Part shown: one piece after another, positions 8,458 to 18,343 of the stretch
How positions within the stretch are numbered: the stretch's first letter is position 1
How the letters are laid out: every line of letters begins with the position of its first letter
Assembly (NCBI GenBank): GCA_947494925.1
Contig: CANLWS010000002.1
Coordinates: 434,001 to 498,000, forward strand
Length of the DNA: 64,000 nt
Source: an uncultured Alteromonadaceae bacterium
GTDB taxonomy: Bacteria > Pseudomonadota > Gammaproteobacteria > Enterobacterales > Alteromonadaceae
Direction: 5' to 3'
Position numbers and translations under genes: made by a program
The notes under the pieces: generated by a model
What the model saw: the letters and a program-made list of their open reading frames with translations, nothing else
Told to the model about the DNA's origin: nothing
The model's database searches: none

Positions 8458-8892
8458 TTACTTCTCGGGAGATTCGGTCATTAAACCCACGGACGGCACG
8501 CCAGCACGTTGTAACAACACCATTAGCTGCACCACATTGTTATAGGGAACGGCGCCGTCACCTTTAACTACAACGGGCGTTCCTGGTTCTGCTCGCAACT
8601 GCGTCGCAACAAGGGTTGCTAAATCAACGGCAGACATTGGTTCATCCTGGGTATCCCCAACATTCAGAAAGTACTGCCCCTCAGCATTTACAGAGGCGAT
8701 CATAGGAGGTTTACTATCTTCAGATAATGCTTCGGCTTCTGCTTCCGGCAGATCAACTTTAACCCCTTGCGTTACCAAAGGAGCTGTCACCATAAATATA
8801 ATGAGCAACACCAACATAACGTCAATGTAGGGCACCACATTGATTTCCGATACTGGCCGACGTCGCTTTCGGGTATAGTGTTGGGCAGCCAT
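8458..8892 (-). CDS. tolR: Tol-Pal system protein TolR
   Basis: TolR (144 residues) is an ExbD/TolR-family inner-membrane protein. A basic N-terminus (KRRRPVSEINVVPYID) leads into a single membrane helix with the proton-carrying aspartate at residue 24 (YIDVMLVLLIIFMVTAP). A periplasmic domain follows and ends in VMVLLQRAGVPSVGLMTE. With TolQ it forms the proton-driven motor that energises TolA. It begins immediately after the tolQ stop. All hallmark residues are present. Confidence 0.96.
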   Translation of the reverse strand: MAAQHYTRKRRRPVSEINVVPYIDVMLVLLIIFMVTAPLVTQGVKVDLPEAEAEALSEDSKPPMIASVNAEGQYFLNVGDTQDEPMSAVDLATLVATQLRAEPGTPVVVKGDGAVPYNNVVQLMVLLQRAGVPSVGLMTESPEK

Positions 8893-9588
8893 TTATTGGG
8901 CTCCGGTGTCGGAACGATGTGCTAAAGCCTGGCGGTGAAGGATACTGGAAAACTCTTCCATAAAGTTCACGTAACTATTTTCCAGCTTTTCCACCTGATT
9001 GCTAAACCGGTTGTAAGCAATAACTGCCGGGATAGCGGCAAAAAGCCCCATTGCTGTCGCGATAAGCGCTTCTGCAATACCTGGCGCCACCATAGCAAGA
9101 GTTGCCTGTTGTACTTCGCCCAGTGCAATAAAAGCATTCATAATACCCCAGACAGTTCCAAACAAACCAATATATGGACTAATTGAACCGGCTGTGGCTA
9201 AAAAAGACAGGCGACTTTCAAGGCTATCAACTTCCCTTGAAAGAGATACGCGCATTGCCCGTGAGGTGCCGTCCATTACGTCGTCAGAATTACTCACGTT
9301 GCTTTTGCGCAGACGCACGAATTCCTTAAAGCCAGCACAGAACAGGTGCGCCATACCCTGCAGTGACTGACGAGCAGACAATTCCTGATAAAGTTTGTTT
9401 AAATCAACTCCTGACCAAAATCTATCCTCAAACTTTTTCATTTCATCTTTAGCCCTACTCAGCGCTTTGCTGCGTTGGAAAATGAAGGCCCAAGAAACAA
9501 CAGAAGTTGCCAGCAGTAATAACATTACCAACTGGACTAATATGCTGGCTTGAATAAACAGATCGATAAAGGATAATTCAGATGACAC
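8893..9588 (-). CDS. tolQ: Tol-Pal system protein TolQ
   Basis: TolQ (231 residues) has three membrane helices: about 12-34, 132-155 with [13 protein letters not shown], and 165-190 with [20 protein letters not shown], the MotA/TolQ/ExbB signature. It forms the proton channel around TolR. The start overlaps the end of ybgC by 11 bases, which fits co-translation. Length is the same as in E. coli (230). Confidence 0.97.
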   Translation of the reverse strand: MSSELSFIDLFIQASILVQLVMLLLLATSVVSWAFIFQRSKALSRAKDEMKKFEDRFWSGVDLNKLYQELSARQSLQGMAHLFCAGFKEFVRLRKSNVSNSDDVMDGTSRAMRVSLSREVDSLESRLSFLATAGSISPYIGLFGTVWGIMNAFIALGEVQQATLAMVAPGIAEALIATAMGLFAAIPAVIAYNRFSNQVEKLENSYVNFMEEFSSILHRQALAHRSDTGAQ

Positions 9589-9982
9589 GCGTTAGTTCCC
9601 CTAGAATAAATTCAGGGATCGCGATTGGTTTCATTTTTTCTAAATTCACACAAGCGACCCTGATTTGCGCACTTACCAAGCATTTATTGCTGGCATTTAT
9701 TATTTGTTGTTCGAATACCATGCTGGCTCGTTTCAATTCTACTATTTGACTGCTAATACTCAATAGTTCATTAAACTTTGCCGCAACATGATTATCCATT
9801 TCCACCCGTTTGACGACAAAACCCACTGAATGTTCCAAAAGTTTATCTTGTTCGATCCCCAAATCTCTCAACCACTCAGTACGAGCACGTTCAAGAAACT
9901 TAAGATAGTTAGCATAATAAACTATTCCGCCCGCATCAGTGTCCTCGTAATACACTCTGATCTGAAAATTATGTGGTTTCAT
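9578..9982 (-). CDS. ybgC: Acyl-CoA thioesterase YbgC, first gene of the tol operon
   Basis: This 134-residue hot-dog-fold protein has the 4-hydroxybenzoyl-CoA-thioesterase-type active site [19 protein letters not shown] (Asp16 region) followed by [12 protein letters not shown]. YbgC proteins hydrolyse acyl-CoA or acyl-ACP in the cytoplasm and are nearly always found with tolQRAB. The ATG at 9982 has only a weak purine-rich upstream (AAAAACAG). The gene opens the operon and faces an 830-base region without a normal gene. Confidence 0.95.
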   Translation of the reverse strand: MKPHNFQIRVYYEDTDAGGIVYYANYLKFLERARTEWLRDLGIEQDKLLEHSVGFVVKRVEMDNHVAAKFNELLSISSQIVELKRASMVFEQQIINASNKCLVSAQIRVACVNLEKMKPIAIPEFILGELTRVI

Positions 9983-10571
9983 CTGTTTTTAATTATTTTT
10001 AGTTGATTAAAGGTACTGATCCACAGAACCGGGCACGTATTCAGTTAATTTGGTCTGTTTTAACTTCTTGTTATGCATGTGAATCAATAATTGAGCCAAA
10101 ATAGCATGAATACCCTAAAAAGTTGATCATTCAGATTTTTGCATACTTACCCTAATTCTCACTCTACCATTCTGCCCCAGACAGTGACCGTTGAATAACG
10201 AAAAAATGTTCAATTAATCATTTAATTTTCAGTATGTTAGATAATGATAAATACATTCATTTACATGACCGTCTGGTCTAACCAGTCCACTGTGAGTCAC
10301 ACTCTCAGTGCATGATTATGCAATCACACGCCAATCATTTTCATTAGACTTTTTACCGCAAAATAACCCCAAAACTCATCACAATAAATCTCGAAAATAT
10401 TTTATCTATTTGTTTTTTAACATTAATATTTCATCGCCTGGATTTATAATCTCAAAGCTTTTTTCTAAAGTAGAAAAAATGGGTTAATTAAACTAATGCG
10501 AAAATAAAAATTTCTCAGTTGTGTAATTTTATTACGAGATTAAAATACGCCTCGTTCTCTGCGCAATGTTA

Positions 10572-10585
10572 TTGATTTTTATCAA
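10572..10585 (+). promoter_or_regulatory. Perfect FNR-type binding site
   Basis: TTGAT-TTTT-ATCAA matches the FNR/ANR consensus TTGAT-N4-ATCAA at every fixed position. No protein gene starts just downstream on the plus strand; an orphan terminator follows 80 bases later, suggesting an oxygen-controlled non-coding transcript. Confidence 0.6.
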
Positions 10586-10599
10586 CCAAGGCACAGATA

Positions 10600-10694
10600 C
10601 AGTTGTCAATTCTCCTGTTGACAGTTTTCCCTGGAAAGTATTTTCCTTCAACACTTGTTGCTTTGCCCACGCTAAATAGCGTGGGCTTTTTTTT
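10600..10694 (+). ncRNA. Candidate FNR-controlled small RNA
   Basis: Between the FNR box and the terminator the plus strand holds a short stem (TGTCAA with TTGACA around a CTCCT loop), pyrimidine-rich single-stranded stretches (TTTTCCC, TTTTCCTTC) and a GC-rich terminator stem with eight T. Both neighbouring operons run on the minus strand, so this terminator serves neither. Arrangement and C/U-rich segments recall FnrS of enteric bacteria, but I see no sequence homology to it. The 5' end is approximate; a class II FNR promoter would start near 10620. A 37-codon frame covers the same region, so a tiny protein cannot be excluded. Confidence 0.4.
10665..10694 (+). terminator. Strong intrinsic terminator on the plus strand
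   Basis: GCCCACGC-TAAATA-GCGTGGGC is an eight-pair GC-rich stem followed by eight T. On the minus strand no T-run follows, so it works only for plus-strand transcription. Confidence 0.85.
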
Positions 10695-10813
10695 GTCCCG
10701 AGAAATCCCCTGCTTCAAAGAAATTGAAGCAACTGGTTTGACTGCTGGTGCAATAATCAGTGGGTGACAAAGAAAATGTCGCTTGTTAGCAACAGAATTT
10801 AAGAAAGATAGGA

Positions 10814-11818
10814 TTAGGGCGTGTAATCAAAACCGAAATGCAAATATGCTCTTTGAGAGGCAATTCGTCCTCGGGGAGTCCGCTGCAAGAATCCTTGTTG
10901 GATAAGGAAAGGTTCAATGACATCTTCAATGGTTTCTTTCTCTTCACCTATAGCTGCAGCCAGGTTTTCAAGTCCAACCGGTCCACCATTGAACTTATCA
11001 ATGATCGCAGTAAGCAGTTTTCTATCCATAAAGTCGAACCCTTCCTTGTCCACATCCAACATATCCAATGCTTTTGATGCCACACTATTATGAATACTGC
11101 CATCCGCTTTAACTTCAGCATAGTCACGTACCCGCCGCAACAATCGATTGGCGATACGGGGGGTTCCCCTCGCACGTCGCGCAATCTCGATAGCACCCTC
11201 CTGATCAATGGGTAAATCGAGGTAACTGGCTGAACGGGTGATAATACTGGTCAGGTCTTTAACATTATAAAATTCAAGTCGCTGAACTATCCCAAATCTA
11301 TCTCTTAGCGGTGAAGTGAGTGAGCCAGCTCGGGTCGTTGCTCCTATCAGGGTGAAAGGTGGTAGTTCGAGCTTAATCGAGCGCGCGGCCGGACCTTCCC
11401 CTATCATGATATCCAACTGATAGTCTTCCATCGCCGGGTACAATACCTCTTCAACCACAGGACTGAGACGGTGAATTTCATCGATAAACAACACATCATT
11501 TTCTTCAAGATTAGTGAGCAAAGCAGCCAAATCCCCGGCTTTTTCCAATACCGGACCTGAGGTTGTCTTAATATTCACACCCATTTCATTTGCAACTATG
11601 TTAGCGAGGGTAGTTTTACCAAGTCCTGGGGGGCCAAAAATCAGAAGGTGGTCCAAGGCGTCAGTTCGTTTTAATGCTGCTTCTATGAATATTTCCATTT
11701 GTTCGCAGACATGTTGTTGACCAGTATAATCCGCCAACATTTTAGGCCGAATTGCCCGGTCAATTGCTTCGTCTTCGCGGGAGGCCGTGGGTTGGATAAG
11801 GCGATCTGCTTCAATCAT
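10814..11818 (-). CDS. ruvB: Holliday junction branch migration ATPase RuvB
   Basis: RuvB (334 residues) is the AAA+ motor that drives branch migration with RuvA. Walker A is [16 protein letters not shown], Walker B is [11 protein letters not shown], the GATTRAG sensor and RDRFG arginine region are present, and the C-terminal winged helix includes [16 protein letters not shown]. Length equals the family norm. It follows ruvA with about 100 bases between, so it may have some independent expression. No LexA box is evident upstream of ruvA, unlike in E. coli. Confidence 0.98.
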   Translation of the reverse strand: MIEADRLIQPTASREDEAIDRAIRPKMLADYTGQQHVCEQMEIFIEAALKRTDALDHLLIFGPPGLGKTTLANIVANEMGVNIKTTSGPVLEKAGDLAALLTNLEENDVLFIDEIHRLSPVVEEVLYPAMEDYQLDIMIGEGPAARSIKLELPPFTLIGATTRAGSLTSPLRDRFGIVQRLEFYNVKDLTSIITRSASYLDLPIDQEGAIEIARRARGTPRIANRLLRRVRDYAEVKADGSIHNSVASKALDMLDVDKEGFDFMDRKLLTAIIDKFNGGPVGLENLAAAIGEEKETIEDVIEPFLIQQGFLQRTPRGRIASQRAYLHFGFDYTP

Positions 11819-11917
11819 TGAGAATATTCTTGTTGTTAATCAGGTTTCATTCGGACACGTGTGTTTTTATACAGTAAAATATGACGGTAGTATAGATCTT
11901 TAATGGAATTGCCTGGT

Positions 11918-12541
11918 TTATGCCAACGACCGTAACGCTTCACGAATTAATTCTTCGCTACTCATTCCTTCTTTAAATACTTTGTTAATCACATTGCTTG
12001 CCTGCGCGGCCTTGTACCCTAGCGCCTGTAACGCACTGAGTGCTTCGTCTTTTGCATCATTGGACACTACAAAGGTATTTTCAACGGGCAAGGGCATGAT
12101 GTGAGAAGCGTCGGAGCTCTGTTCCTGTTGGGCCAGTAACTTTTTCAACCTGTCACGCATTTCCACAAGCAAACGCTCTGCCGTTTTTTTACCTACACCA
12201 GGTAGTTTAACCAGACCGCTCACGTCGTCTTGACTAACACACTGGATAAATTGGGCCGCAGACATACCGGAGAGGATCGTTAACGCCAGTTTAGGACCAA
12301 CTCCATTTACTTTAATTAATTCTCGAAACAACGCACGTTCGGACTTGTCGGCAAAACCAAACAAGAGCTGTGCATCTTCACGCACGACAAAGTGGGTATA
12401 AACAGTTGCCTCTTGTCCTGTTTCCGGCAACTGATAGAAGCTGGTCATGGGAAGTTGAATTTCGTACCCTACTCCACCAGCTTCAATAACTATCTCAGGC
12501 GGAGTTTTTTCTAATAGTGTCCCACGAATTAAACCAATCAT
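11918..12541 (-). CDS. ruvA: Holliday junction DNA-binding protein RuvA
   Basis: RuvA (207 residues) has the N-terminal OB fold starting MIGLIRGTL, two helix-hairpin-helix motifs ([18 protein letters not shown] and [19 protein letters not shown]), an acidic linker, and a C-terminal three-helix domain ([15 protein letters not shown]) that contacts RuvB. It holds the four-way junction in an open square. It lies 29 bases after ruvC and upstream of ruvB. Confidence 0.98.
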   Translation of the reverse strand: MIGLIRGTLLEKTPPEIVIEAGGVGYEIQLPMTSFYQLPETGQEATVYTHFVVREDAQLLFGFADKSERALFRELIKVNGVGPKLALTILSGMSAAQFIQCVSQDDVSGLVKLPGVGKKTAERLLVEMRDRLKKLLAQQEQSSDASHIMPLPVENTFVVSNDAKDEALSALQALGYKAAQASNVINKVFKEGMSSEELIREALRSLA

Positions 12542-12570
12542 TTAGCTTCCTGTTATCTCTTTCATGTTGC

Positions 12571-13098
12571 TCATTTGCGTAGTCGCCCTCTGACTGTTTT
12601 ACTTGCCTGTCCGGCCATTTTCAAGAGGCTTTGCTCTGTATGGCTATGGCACAATGCGACGGCCAGGGCGTCCGCAGCATCGGCTTGAGGAGTGGCCGGT
12701 AACTTAAGTAAATAGGTCACCATATGCTGAACCTGATTCTTTTCAGCGCTTCCTTTGCCCACAACGGCCTGTTTTATTTGTCTAGCCGAATATTCAGAGA
12801 CAGGCAAATCATGGTTGGTAGCAGCGACAATAGCGGCGCCTCTAGCCTGCCCCAGTTTTAGCGCAGAGTCGGGGTTTTTAGCCATAAATACTTGTTCAAT
12901 GGCAAAGGTATCAGGTTGAAATTGGCTGATTATTTCGCTCACACCGCTGTAAATTTGCTTCAAACGCGACGCCAGTTCATCGCCCTGCACACGGATACAA
13001 CCGCTGCCAAGGTACTCTGTTTTGCCACCTATTTGTTTTATCACTCCGTAGCCCGTGATTCGGGAGCCAGGATCAATACCTAAGATAACGGGCATCAA
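12571..13098 (-). CDS. ruvC: Holliday junction resolvase RuvC
   Basis: RuvC (175 residues) is the RNase H-fold nuclease that cleaves junctions processed by RuvAB. The catalytic acids are in [13 protein letters not shown], in the [22 protein letters not shown] block, and in the C-terminal [12 protein letters not shown]. The ATG overlaps the nudB stop by four bases, so the pair is probably translationally coupled. Nothing is unusual in length or motifs. Confidence 0.98.
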   Translation of the reverse strand: MMPVILGIDPGSRITGYGVIKQIGGKTEYLGSGCIRVQGDELASRLKQIYSGVSEIISQFQPDTFAIEQVFMAKNPDSALKLGQARGAAIVAATNHDLPVSEYSARQIKQAVVGKGSAEKNQVQHMVTYLLKLPATPQADAADALAVALCHSHTEQSLLKMAGQASKTVRGRLRK

Positions 13099-13562
13099 TT
13101 GTCCCCTTCACTGGCAGAACAATCGGGAACAAATTGTGCTATTGCACTCTTATTCGTAGCAGACCAAACCTTCTCGATAGCTTCTGATTTGGACAACCAC
13201 AAATACTGTAGGTGCTCCGTCAGGCGAATAGATTCGTCGCCTTTACACATCACAATAAATACATATTCTGTATTGTATCTGGTACCGGGAGGATAGCGAT
13301 GCTGCCAACGTTTGCGGATCTCAAATTGATTGGCTTGCCTGCAATCCACCAAGTCTAAGCCTAATTTAAGAATATCGATGCCAGTCTCTTCTAATACTTC
13401 TCTGACAGCAGTCTGAACAGGCTGTTCACCCGGTTCTATTGTGCCTGTGACTGACTGCCAGAATTCTGCATCATCATCACGTTGTAATACAAGGACTCTG
13501 CCCTGTTTGTCATAAATAACAACCAGAGCAGATTCAGGATTTTTAAAATCAGGATTATTCAG
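13095..13562 (-). CDS. nudB: Dihydroneopterin triphosphate diphosphatase NudB, non-AUG start
   Basis: The frame encodes a 155-residue Nudix hydrolase, close to E. coli NudB (150). The Nudix box is complete (GTIEPGE, then seven residues, then REVLEETGI), and ESALVVIYD and EFWQSVTGT flank it as in NudB. The C-terminus has [15 protein letters not shown] and [11 protein letters not shown]. NudB removes pyrophosphate from dihydroneopterin triphosphate in folate synthesis. No ATG, GTG or TTG lies upstream of the Nudix domain in frame; a TGA closes the frame five codons before a CTG at 13562, which I take as the start. That CTG overlaps the last 8 bases of aspS and has a weak AGAAGA upstream. A TTG further in would delete the active site. 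Confidence 0.85.
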   Translation of the reverse strand: MNNPDFKNPESALVVIYDKQGRVLVLQRDDDAEFWQSVTGTIEPGEQPVQTAVREVLEETGIDILKLGLDLVDCRQANQFEIRKRWQHRYPPGTRYNTEYVFIVMCKGDESIRLTEHLQYLWLSKSEAIEKVWSATNKSAIAQFVPDCSASEGDN

Positions 13563-15324
13563 CGTCGTCTTCTTTCACTAAAGTTTGAATCGCCAACTCT
13601 TTGAGTTGTTCAGGATTAGCAAACCCGGGCGCGTCTGTTAACGGGCAAGCCGCAGTTGTTGTCTTTGGAAATGCCATGACGTCACGAATTGAGGTCGCAC
13701 CTGTCATTAGCATGACCAAACGATCCAGACCAAATGCCAGACCAGCATGGGGAGGAGCACCATACTTCAGAGCTTCCAACAAGAAACCAAACTTCTCTTC
13801 AGCTTCTTGCTCTTCAATGCCAAGCAATTCAAAGACTGCAGATTGCATATCCTGATCGTGAATACGCACCGAGCCTCCACCCAGTTCAACCCCATTCAAG
13901 ACCATATCATAAGCATCAGACAATGCTGTGGCAGGTTGAGCTGCAAGCTCTTCCGGCGTCATATTCCTTGGTGCGGTGAAAGGATGGTGTAAGGCATAAA
14001 AACGCCCATCAGCTTGTTCGAACATCGGAAAGTCAACAACCCAAAGCGGTTTCCAATCACCTTCCAATAAATCCATATCTTCACCCAACTTCAGTCTGAG
14101 TGCGCCCATGGCTTCGGTAACTACCTGATAACTATCTGCGCCAAACAGAAGAATATCACCATCTTGTGCACCGCTGCGTTGGGCAATGTTCATTGCCACT
14201 TCTTCACCAAGAAACTTGAGCACTGGTGATTGCAGACCTTCAGCACCTGCATTCAATTCATTGATTTTCATCCAGGCAAGTCCTTTAGCACCATAGATGC
14301 CGACATACTTGCCATAATCGTCGATTTGCTTACGTGATAGTTTTGCACCGCCAGGAACGCAGATGACAGTAACCCTACCATTTTTGTCATTCGCGGGCCC
14401 CGCAAATACTTTGAATTCGACGTCCTTAACCAGATCGGCGATATCACACAATTCCAGCGGGTTTCTCAAGTCTGGTTTGTCACTACCAAAACGCTGCATG
14501 GCTTCAGCAAAGCTCATGCGCGGAAAATCACCTAAATCGACATCTAACATCTTTTTGAAAAGGTCTTTTGCTAACCCTTCAGTGATAGACATCACACCAT
14601 CGGCATCGAGAAAGGTTGTTTCAATATCTATCTGAGTAAATTCTGGTTGACGATCGGCTCGCAAATCTTCGTCGCGGAAGCACTTAACAATTTGATAGTA
14701 ACGGTCCATTCCGGACATCATCAGTAACTGTTTAAATAACTGCGGCGATTGTGGCAACGCAAAGAACTGGCCTTTGTGGGTTCGGCTAGGAACAAGATAG
14801 TCTCGCGCACCTTCTGGTGTTGCTTTAGTTAATATCGGTGTTTCGATATCCAGGAATCCTTCGGTTTCCAGGTAATTCCTTACAGCACTGGTAACCTTGG
14901 CCCGAAATTTCATTCTGTCACTCATCAAAGGGCGACGTAAATCAAGGTAACGGTACTTAAGACGTTGCTCTTCTGAGTTTTCCTGATTCCAATCCAGCGG
15001 CAATGGAGCAGATTTATTCAATATCACCAATTCTTTGCCCAGGATTTCTATTTCACCGGTGGTCATATCTTTGTTAATTTGTCCTTCAGGGCGGGCACGC
15101 ACCAATCCTGTTATCTGGACACAAAATTCATTTCTAAGACTATTGGCTGTCTCGAATACCTCATGCAAATCAGGATCATAGACCACCTGAACAATTCCTT
15201 CCCTGTCTCTTAAATCCAGGAAAATAACACCGCCTAAATCTCGTCTTTTATTGACCCAACCGCTTAATGTTACTTGCTGGCCAATATACGATCCGTTGAT
15301 GTTTCCACAATAATCTGTGCGCAT
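13555..15324 (-). CDS. aspS: Aspartyl-tRNA synthetase
   Basis: AspS (589 residues) is a bacterial-type class II synthetase charging tRNA-Asp. The N-terminal OB anticodon-binding domain ([19 protein letters not shown]) is followed by motif 2 ([18 protein letters not shown]), the GAD insertion domain in the middle, and motif 3 ([17 protein letters not shown]). Length matches E. coli AspS (590). It is the first gene of the aspS-nudB-ruvCAB unit, and its 3' end contains the probable nudB start. Confidence 0.98.
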   Translation of the reverse strand: MRTDYCGNINGSYIGQQVTLSGWVNKRRDLGGVIFLDLRDREGIVQVVYDPDLHEVFETANSLRNEFCVQITGLVRARPEGQINKDMTTGEIEILGKELVILNKSAPLPLDWNQENSEEQRLKYRYLDLRRPLMSDRMKFRAKVTSAVRNYLETEGFLDIETPILTKATPEGARDYLVPSRTHKGQFFALPQSPQLFKQLLMMSGMDRYYQIVKCFRDEDLRADRQPEFTQIDIETTFLDADGVMSITEGLAKDLFKKMLDVDLGDFPRMSFAEAMQRFGSDKPDLRNPLELCDIADLVKDVEFKVFAGPANDKNGRVTVICVPGGAKLSRKQIDDYGKYVGIYGAKGLAWMKINELNAGAEGLQSPVLKFLGEEVAMNIAQRSGAQDGDILLFGADSYQVVTEAMGALRLKLGEDMDLLEGDWKPLWVVDFPMFEQADGRFYALHHPFTAPRNMTPEELAAQPATALSDAYDMVLNGVELGGGSVRIHDQDMQSAVFELLGIEEQEAEEKFGFLLEALKYGAPPHAGLAFGLDRLVMLMTGATSIRDVMAFPKTTTAACPLTDAPGFANPEQLKELAIQTLVKEDDAE

Positions 15325-15438
15325 GAATAACTGCCTCTGAAGCTCTTCTAATTAACCCTGGTTAGTTCACAAAGAGCATAAAAATGTTCAAAAAATTAAA
15401 GCCGCATAGTATAAACAAAACCGCGCCAAAGGACAGCG

Positions 15439-16359
15439 TTGATAAAGAATTATTGGTTTAGAAATAGTGAATTTAATCAGGTGACCAAAATAACAACAAC
15501 ACAACTACGCTTCGGTTGTCCCATGTGGACGCACGCCAAGTGGAAAAAAATGCTTTTTCAGCATAAAACTCACTCCGATTTGCAGCAGTACGGGCAGTTG
15601 TTTAATAGTGTAGAAGGAAACACCAGCTTTTATCGACTTCCGGAAGAAAAAACCATTCTGGACTGGCAGGCTTCCGTTTCACCAGAGTTTAAATTTACCT
15701 TCAAGTTTCCCAGGCAAATCAGTCATGAGGGTAGTTTGCTGGCAGAACCCGCGTTCCTGCAGTTGACCTTACAACGATTTTCTCTGTTTGAACAAAAGCT
15801 GAGCGTTCTTATGTTGCAACTTCCTGCTGCCTTTGGTCCATCAAGGCTAGAAGAGTTAGCTCTTTTTCTGCGAACCCTACCAAAAGACTTCAACTATGCA
15901 GTGGAAGTGAGGAATCCGTATTTTTTCGCAAAAGGTGAGGACGAACAGCAATTCAATCGATTGTTGGCCGAAAACAAAGTCAATCGGGTCATCATGGATA
16001 CACGAGGTCTGTTCTCATGCGAACCAACAGATGATCCCCTTGTCTTGGACGTACAAAAGAAAAAGCCTAAGGTGCCCACCAATGTCATTGCAACTGCTGG
16101 TCATCCCATTGTCAGGTTTGTAGGCCATCCGCACATTCAACAGAACGCTAAATTCATGCTGCCCTGGATCCACAAAATTAATCAATGGATGTCAGAGGGC
16201 CTGCAACCTTACCTGTTTTTTCATATGCCGGATAATGCTGAAGCCCCATGGTTAGCAGAAGCATTTTTAAAGCAATACCGGGCAATATATCAAGACGTCC
16301 CTTTGCCAGAATTAAGTTTACCTGCGCCAACCTCAGCACAACTAAGCATTTTTGATTAA
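15439..16359 (+). CDS. DUF72 family protein (YecE-like)
   Basis: The 306-residue product has the DUF72 TIM-barrel pattern: FGCPMW near the start, FNSVEGNTSFYRLP, FKFTFKFPRQISHE, LMLQLPAAFGPS, YAVEVRNPYF and a C-terminal PYLFFHMPDNAEAP. The biochemical role of this widespread family is not established. I chose the TTG at 15439 because AAGGA lies five bases upstream. A GTG at 15481 is also possible and would give 292 residues, closer to the usual N-terminus. The gene is divergent from aspS and convergent with glrR. Confidence 0.85.
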   Translation: MIKNYWFRNSEFNQVTKITTTQLRFGCPMWTHAKWKKMLFQHKTHSDLQQYGQLFNSVEGNTSFYRLPEEKTILDWQASVSPEFKFTFKFPRQISHEGSLLAEPAFLQLTLQRFSLFEQKLSVLMLQLPAAFGPSRLEELALFLRTLPKDFNYAVEVRNPYFFAKGEDEQQFNRLLAENKVNRVIMDTRGLFSCEPTDDPLVLDVQKKKPKVPTNVIATAGHPIVRFVGHPHIQQNAKFMLPWIHKINQWMSEGLQPYLFFHMPDNAEAPWLAEAFLKQYRAIYQDVPLPELSLPAPTSAQLSIFD

Positions 16360-16397
16360 GACAAAATCGCCGAGCTTGGTAAACCCAATATCATCTA

Positions 16398-17753
16398 TCA
16401 GGCGTGTTCATGTTTAAAATCGGTGGAATGCAAATCGTGTTTCTTCATTAACTTATGCATGTCCGTTCGGTTACGCCCAGCAAGTTCTGCTGCCCGGGTC
16501 ACATTACCATCTGTCATTTTCAGTAGTTTCAGCAAATAACTTTGTTCAAACGCATCTCGGGCTTCTGTGAGCGTTGGCCATTTTTGTTCGGACGCAGATA
16601 GCGCTTGCTCAACCAAATGCGCAGCGATCACAGCCGTTTGAGTCAGAGCAACACATTGCTCAACAACGTTCACTAACTGCCTGACATTTCCAGGCCAGGG
16701 AGCCGTAACGAGCAACTGCATTGCATCATCAGAAAAACGACTGACTTTTACCTGATGACGCTCCGAACTAAGTTGTAACAGATACCTTGCGAGTAAAGGA
16801 ATATCTTCTGAGCGTTCACGCAGACTAGGCAAAGTGAGGTTAACCACGTTCAGGCGATAATATAAATCTTCTCTGAAATTATGTTCCGCCATCTCTTTGG
16901 CCAGATCTTTATGGGTGGCAGAAATAACACGCACGTTAATTGGTATCTGTTTGCTGCTGCCAACAGGTCTTATTTGCTGTTCTTGTAAAGCTCGTAATAA
17001 TTTCACTTGCAGGGGAACCGGCATGTCACCTATTTCATCTAAAAACAATGTGCCACCGTCGGCTTCGCGAAACAGGCCTTGGTGTTCATTTACGGCTCCG
17101 GTAAAGGCTCCTTTAGTGTGTCCGAACAATTCAGACTCCAGCAGGTTTTCAGGCAGAGCACCACAATTGATTGCCACAAATGGTTTAGTCGCTCTGCTAC
17201 TGGCTTTGTGTAACGCATTAGCAAGAAGTTCTTTACCTGTTCCACTGGCACCAGTGATCAACACACTGACATCACGTTGCGCAACGCGAAAAGCCTGATC
17301 TAATAGCTGCTCCATCTGCATTGAGCGGGTAATAATTTGTTCGCACCAGGCACCTTTTTGAACACCCTGACTTTGACTGACTGCTTTATCAAGCAATTCT
17401 CGCAAGTTGTCGTGGTCAATGGGCTTGGTTAAGAAACCAAATACGCCACGTTGTGTCGCTTCAACAGCGTCCTGAATAGTGCCATGTGCCGTCATTAAAA
17501 TGACCGGGATATCCCGTCGCAAGGAGACAATCTCCTCGAACAGACTGAGGCCGTCGAGACCTGGCATACGCAGATCACTTAACACCGCATCAAAACTGTT
17601 TGTATTTAATATTCTCAGCGCCTCTTTACCGTTTTCGGCCGAGCTAACCTGGTAACCTTCGCCTTGCAATCTGATTGTCATCAGTCGCAACAGGTTTTCG
17701 TCATCGTCCACCAGCAAAATTCTGGGTAATACTACGTTTTCAGCTTTGCTCAT
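16398..17753 (-). CDS. glrR: Sigma-54-dependent response regulator GlrR (QseF)
   Basis: GlrR (451 residues) has a receiver domain (acidic pair at 16-18, phospho-acceptor Asp60 in LSDLRMPGLDG), an AAA+ domain at about 145-375 with Walker A GASGTGKE and the intact sigma-54 contact loop GAFTGA, and a Fis-type helix-turn-helix at the C-terminus (GNVTRAAELAGRNRTDMHKLM). In enteric bacteria GlrR activates sigma-54 promoters such as glmY. Its ATG overlaps the qseG stop by four bases, and glrK-qseG-glrR form one operon as in E. coli. Local targets cannot be read from this window. Confidence 0.93.
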   Translation of the reverse strand: MSKAENVVLPRILLVDDDENLLRLMTIRLQGEGYQVSSAENGKEALRILNTNSFDAVLSDLRMPGLDGLSLFEEIVSLRRDIPVILMTAHGTIQDAVEATQRGVFGFLTKPIDHDNLRELLDKAVSQSQGVQKGAWCEQIITRSMQMEQLLDQAFRVAQRDVSVLITGASGTGKELLANALHKASSRATKPFVAINCGALPENLLESELFGHTKGAFTGAVNEHQGLFREADGGTLFLDEIGDMPVPLQVKLLRALQEQQIRPVGSSKQIPINVRVISATHKDLAKEMAEHNFREDLYYRLNVVNLTLPSLRERSEDIPLLARYLLQLSSERHQVKVSRFSDDAMQLLVTAPWPGNVRQLVNVVEQCVALTQTAVIAAHLVEQALSASEQKWPTLTEARDAFEQSYLLKLLKMTDGNVTRAAELAGRNRTDMHKLMKKHDLHSTDFKHEHA

Positions 17754-18343
17754 TGATTTATCCCCTCTCGTTTCTCCATCATTGACGCCTCAATTTTCAG
17801 TAACTGCTCTATTTGTTGCTGTTGTTCTCGTATTTGCTGTAATTGCTCTTCCAACTCAGCAGACTGATTTCCATTTACTCTGCTCAATATGGTTAATGCA
17901 GATTCGAACTCCAGCATTTCCTGGCTAGGTTGATAGACAAGTACTTTCAGGAAACTTTTCATCCAGGGAGAAACTAACGGCATCAACTCATCTAACCAGG
18001 TCTGAGCCCTCAACCTGTCCTGAAAAGGTGTTCCTTTCCCCTGACTTAACAAAATTTTTCTGAACTTGTCGAAGGTACCATCTCCTAGCATTGCAATCGC
18101 ATTCTTACGTTGAACCCAGGATCGATTGTTATTGTCGATCCAAAAACTTAGCCAGTATGACAAGTCGCAATTGTTATCGAGCAACGGGTCTTCTTCCGTC
18201 ACGACACAAAATCCATTTGCGCTGGGTTTTTCAGATACTTCCTGAGATTCCTGCTGAACTTCCACTATTTTGTAGCGATTCACTAATTCACATCCGCTTA
18301 GGGACAGACTAAGCAATATTATCCCTAACCTGCTTTTATTCAT
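17750..18343 (-). CDS. qseG: QseG-like outer-membrane lipoprotein
   Basis: This 197-residue protein starts with a lipoprotein signal (LLSLSLSGC, lipidated Cys18). The body is helical with a charged coiled coil near the C-terminus rich in glutamine and glutamate (EEQLQQIREQQQQIEQ). Sequence conservation in QseG is low, so the name rests mostly on position: it lies between the kinase and regulator genes with four-base overlaps at each end, exactly as in glrK-qseG-glrR. In E. coli QseG is a lipoprotein that stimulates the GlrK kinase. Confidence 0.75.
   Translation of the reverse strand: MNKSRLGIILLSLSLSGCELVNRYKIVEVQQESQEVSEKPSANGFCVVTEEDPLLDNNCDLSYWLSFWIDNNNRSWVQRKNAIAMLGDGTFDKFRKILLSQGKGTPFQDRLRAQTWLDELMPLVSPWMKSFLKVLVYQPSQEMLEFESALTILSRVNGNQSAELEEQLQQIREQQQQIEQLLKIEASMMEKREGINQ

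Larger units (their letters stand above)
9983..10813. other. Long AT-rich intergenic region between ybgC and ruvB
   Basis: No protein gene of normal size is visible on either strand. The region holds two adjacent hairpins (CTGGT-CTA-ACCAG at 10273-10285; CACTGTGAG with CTCTCAGTG at 10288-10310, one mismatch), a perfect FNR box at 10572, and a strong plus-strand terminator at 10665. A 37-codon frame (10566-10679) starts next to the FNR box and ends inside the terminator loop. It has no ribosome site, so I do not call it a gene. The tol promoter must lie near the left end but I cannot fix it. Confidence 0.6.

Noticed and set aside
10566-10679. 37-codon plus-strand frame between the FNR box and the terminator as a protein gene
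   Set aside because: No ribosome site, the FNR box would lie inside the coding region, and the stop lies in the terminator loop. Kept only as a note to the RNA candidate.
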